Origin: JBBIQS01 sp037442205
Lineage (GTDB): Bacteria > Myxococcota > Myxococcia > Myxococcales > UBA5297
NCBI GenBank assembly: GCA_037442205.1
Contig: JBBIQS010000160.1
Location: 1-8,077 of the forward strand
Direction: 5' to 3'
DNA length: 8,077 nucleotides
Positions 5,895-8,077 of the stretch are shown here, piece after piece; positions within the stretch are counted from its first letter, which is position 1; every line of letters starts with the position of its first letter. A program made the position numbers and the translations under genes. Under the pieces are notes generated by a model. The model made no database searches and was not told the origin of the DNA. It worked only from the letters and a program-made list of their open reading frames with translations.

Positions 5895-7913
5895 CTATTC
5901 GCTCATCAAGAAGATGAGCGGCCTGACGTCTTCCTCGGGAGTCTGCTCCCAGTAGCGGACCAGGATCTCGTAGACGAGGATCCCCACCTCGCCCTCTCCG
6001 AAGATCAGGTACTTCATCGCCTGGCTCATCTTGTTCTCGAGGGTCAGTCCGAGGAACAGGGCGATGGGGTCCAGCTGCTCGCTGAGGTAGGCGATGGTGT
6101 TGGCGACCGCCACCGCGCCGGTCACGGTGATCAGGTAGTTGCCGCCCAGCTCCTTGTCCTCGCGCTCGACCTTCACCTTGAGCGCGGTGGCGAACTCGCT
6201 GCGGTCGTCGTGCAGCTCGATGCACAGGAAGGCGAGCGGTCCGTGGGCGTTGTAGTAGGTGCGGATCTCCTTGGTCTTGGCCAGCCGCGCGTCCGCTCCC
6301 GGGGTGCGCAGCGGCACCAGGTTCACCTTCTTGTCCTTCATCGACTCGAAGTGCCGCTGGGACTCCGGGTCTGCGAACTCCAGCTTCTCGACCCGCAGCT
6401 CGGTGGCCCGCCAGAAGCGGCTCAGCCCGCTGGTGGTCAGCACCAGGCCGCAGAAGATGGCCGAGATGATCACTCCGTCGGGCCGCTCGACGACGTTGTC
6501 CGCCAGCGTGTAGCCGAAGACCAGGGTCACCGCCCAGAAGTAGAGGCTGGCCCAAGGCCGCCGCTGCCCGGCGCGCGCCTCGCGCCAACTGGCCAGCGCC
6601 ACTGCCAGCGCCGCCGACAGGATCAGCACCAGCACCCCGGTGGCATAGGCGCCGCCCTGGGCGTCGACGTCGGCCTTGAAGACCAGGGTCACCACCACAT
6701 CGACCGCGAAGAGGATCAGGATCAGCGGCCGGCTGTGGGCGACCCACGCCGGTGCCATTCCAAAGCGCGGCAGATAGCGCGGGATGAGGCTCATCAGCCC
6801 GGCCATCGCCGAGGCGCCGGCGAACCAGAGGATGAGAATGGTGGCGAAGTCGTAGACGGTGCCGAAGCCGGAGCCCAGCAGCCCGTGGGCGAGGTAGGCC
6901 AGCGCGCGGCCATTGGCCTTGCCGCCGGCGGCGAACTCCGAGGCCGGGATCAGCGCAGTGGTGGTCACCGAGGAGCCGAGCAGCAACAGGCTCATCGCCA
7001 CCGCCGCGGTGGCGAGCAGCAGGCGGGTGGCCCGCACCCGGCCGCGCACCCGCGCCTCCTCGGGGGCGTCGGGGCCGGCCTCGTGATCGATCAGCGGCAT
7101 GACCGAGACCCCGGTCTCGAAGCCGGACATCCCCAGCGCCAGCTTGGGGAAGATCAGCCCGGCGCCGATCAGCAGCGTCGGCCAGCTGCCTTGCGCCGCC
7201 AGCGACAGGCTCAGTTGCTGGAGTTGCTCCGGGCGGACGATGAGCTCCCAGCCGCCGCGCAGCAGCACCACCAGGTTGAGCAGGATGTAGGGAATCCCAG
7301 CCAGCACCGCCATCCCGATGGCCTCGCGGAAGCCGCGCAAGAAGACTCCCGCCAGCAGCGCCAGCAGCCCGAGAGTCACCGCCATCTTGTGCCCGTCCAG
7401 CAGCGGATGGAGCAGTGGGTTCTCCACCGCGTGCTGGGCGGCGTCGGCGGCGGAGAGGGTCATGGTGATCACGAAGTCGGTGCTGGCGAACCCCAGCAGC
7501 ACCAGCACCAACACCTTGGCCTTCCAGCCGGAGAGCAGGTGCTCGAGCATCGCCAGCGAGCCCTGGCCGATGTGGCTGCGCTTGGCGACCTCCATGTAGG
7601 TCGGCAGCGCTCCGGCCAGGGTCACGACCACCAGAAAGGCCGAGGCGATGGGGGAGAGGATGCCGGCGGCGAGGAAGGCGATCCCGGGCTGGTAGCCCAG
7701 GGTGGAGAAGTAATCGACGCCGGTGAGCCAAAGCACCCGCCACCAGGGATAGGTCTGCTCGTGGCCTTGGTGGTGCTCCTCGGCTCCTTGGAGCAGGCGG
7801 CCGAGCGGGCTAACTGGCGAAGGCTCGCGGGCGAACGAGCGGCGAGGCCTGGGCTGCGCGGCAGGCTTGGGGGCGAGCTGGGGCAAGGCGGCCTCCGGGA
7901 GGAACCTCTTCAT
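5895..7913 (-). CDS. APC/KUP-superfamily transporter, probable KimA-like K+/H+ symporter with C-terminal cytosolic domain
   Basis: The 672-residue inner-membrane protein has a Pro/Arg-rich cytoplasmic N-terminus (1-55), about 11-12 membrane helices between 58 and 497, and a soluble C-terminal part (about 500-672). Automated naming would give 'APC family permease' or 'amino acid transporter'. The core suggests potassium. Helix 1 has D67 and Y74 in DYFSTLGY, helix 3 has D146, T150 and S154 in DFVITMTLS, and helix 6 has SGFE with E266. From memory, KimA of Bacillus subtilis (KUP family) coordinates K+ with D36, Y43, D117, T121 and S125 plus a helix-6 TGVE; the intervals are identical. The C-terminal part could be regulatory, as in KUP/KimA proteins, but I recognise no named domain in it. 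ATG 7913 is the first sensible start. No Shine-Dalgarno sequence precedes it, so the start is the weakest point. It is probably the first gene of an operon with the acyl-CoA ligase. Substrate call inferred. Confidence 0.88.
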   Translation of the reverse strand: MKRFLPEAALPQLAPKPAAQPRPRRSFAREPSPVSPLGRLLQGAEEHHQGHEQTYPWWRVLWLTGVDYFSTLGYQPGIAFLAAGILSPIASAFLVVVTLAGALPTYMEVAKRSHIGQGSLAMLEHLLSGWKAKVLVLVLLGFASTDFVITMTLSAADAAQHAVENPLLHPLLDGHKMAVTLGLLALLAGVFLRGFREAIGMAVLAGIPYILLNLVVLLRGGWELIVRPEQLQQLSLSLAAQGSWPTLLIGAGLIFPKLALGMSGFETGVSVMPLIDHEAGPDAPEEARVRGRVRATRLLLATAAVAMSLLLLGSSVTTTALIPASEFAAGGKANGRALAYLAHGLLGSGFGTVYDFATILILWFAGASAMAGLMSLIPRYLPRFGMAPAWVAHSRPLILILFAVDVVVTLVFKADVDAQGGAYATGVLVLILSAALAVALASWREARAGQRRPWASLYFWAVTLVFGYTLADNVVERPDGVIISAIFCGLVLTTSGLSRFWRATELRVEKLEFADPESQRHFESMKDKKVNLVPLRTPGADARLAKTKEIRTYYNAHGPLAFLCIELHDDRSEFATALKVKVEREDKELGGNYLITVTGAVAVANTIAYLSEQLDPIALFLGLTLENKMSQAMKYLIFGEGEVGILVYEILVRYWEQTPEEDVRPLIFLMSE

Positions 7914-7957
7914 AGCAGAGGAAGGGGCCCCGCGACGGCTCGCGCGTGGTTGCTGCT

Positions 7958-7984
7958 CTGACAAAGCCGGGTTTTGGCTAAGAT
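7958..7984 (+). promoter_or_regulatory. Promoter-like sequence for the gene starting at 7991
   Basis: CTGACA (7958-7963, five of six -35 matches) and TAAGAT (7979-7984, four of six -10 matches) are 15 bp apart, slightly short. The -10 box ends 6 nt before ATG 7991, and the bases between (GCGCCC) hold no Shine-Dalgarno sequence, so the transcript is probably leaderless. No matching leftward promoter for the transporter was found in the same 77-bp gap. Confidence 0.42.
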
Positions 7985-7990
7985 GCGCCC

Positions 7991-8077
7991 ATGATCGACA
8001 TCCTGCTCTTGACTCTCGCGCTCTCGGCGGCTCCCGCCGCACCCGCCGCCGCTCCGGCCCCGGCCGCCACCCCGGCC
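7991..8077 (+). CDS. Start of an exported Ala/Pro-rich protein, cut off at the window edge
   Basis: The 29 visible codons begin MIDILLLTLALSAAPA and continue as an Ala/Pro repeat (APAAAPAPAATPA). The hydrophobic stretch followed by small residues looks like a signal peptide with possible cleavage after an Ala near residues 14-16, although the n-region has Asp and no basic residue. The Ala/Pro tract could be a flexible linker in the periplasm or cell envelope. No function can be given because the folded part is outside the window. The ATG is supported by the TAAGAT box 6 nt upstream. The gene diverges from the transporter gene, with starts 77 bp apart. Confidence 0.6.
   Translation, partial: MIDILLLTLALSAAPAAPAAAPAPAATPA

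Noticed and set aside
5845..7743. N-terminal extension of the acyl-CoA ligase frame by 633 codons
   Set aside because: It is out of frame with the transporter and has no domain; the ligase begins at ATG 5844, which has a ribosome site. It is not a fusion protein.
5706..7961. Long plus-strand open frame (751 codons) opposite the transporter gene
   Set aside because: It is an antisense shadow of the transporter in GC-rich DNA: rich in His, Gln, Arg, Gly and Asp, no domain pattern, no ribosome site. The minus-strand frame has clear membrane helices.
7914..8042. 43-residue N-terminal extension of the transporter from GTG 8042
   Set aside because: It would overlap the divergent gene at 7991, is Arg/Pro-rich and has no ribosome site. 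ATG 7913 is the first methionine.
1..8077. CRISPR array, tRNA, rRNA, phage-defence genes or tandem repeats
   Set aside because: No regularly spaced repeats, tRNA-like cloverleaf, rRNA signature or defence-type domains were seen while reading both strands.

Overview
The window is high-GC bacterial chromosomal DNA (by eye about two thirds G+C) with strong GC-ending codon bias. It carries six host genes, one of them cut off at the right edge, plus the tail of an insertion sequence. Nothing fixes the phylum. A lipoprotein with a pseudopilin-like domain, a chemoreceptor, a eukaryote-like long-chain acyl-CoA synthetase and the GC content would suit an Acidobacteriota- or Myxococcota-like soil or sediment bacterium; that is inference with low confidence.

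Left part (1-1152). The window opens inside the C-terminus of an IS66-family transposase (stop at 118). The probable right end of the element is near 180. Directly after it, in frame, comes an SphA-type ('MetA-pathway of phenol degradation') outer-membrane beta-barrel gene that has lost its signal peptide, so the IS appears to have beheaded it. About 110 bp without a gene then separates it from the next, convergent gene.

Middle part (1153-3990). On the minus strand lie thiL (thiamine-monophosphate kinase) and, 30 bp downstream, a chemoreceptor with two membrane helices, no periplasmic sensor domain and a very long signalling hairpin. The chemoreceptor has its own promoter-like sequence, which overlaps the thiL stop codon. 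Divergent from thiL is a small lipoprotein with a pseudopilin-like domain, with a recognisable promoter and a good Shine-Dalgarno sequence.

Right part (3988-8077). On the minus strand an APC/KUP-superfamily transporter is followed 50 bp later by a long-chain acyl-CoA synthetase, probably as one operon. The transporter's membrane core keeps the spacing of the ion-site residues of the potassium/proton symporter KimA, so potassium is a better substrate guess than an amino acid. A divergent gene for an exported Ala/Pro-rich protein starts at 7991 and runs off the window.

There is no clear multi-gene novel system here. The points most worth a second look are the IS66 truncation of the barrel gene, the KimA-like ion site with its C-terminal domain, TAnnnT boxes 6-9 nt before three start codons (a leaderless-transcript signature), an Asp-to-Asn change in a conserved ThiL motif, and a chemoreceptor with no external sensor.
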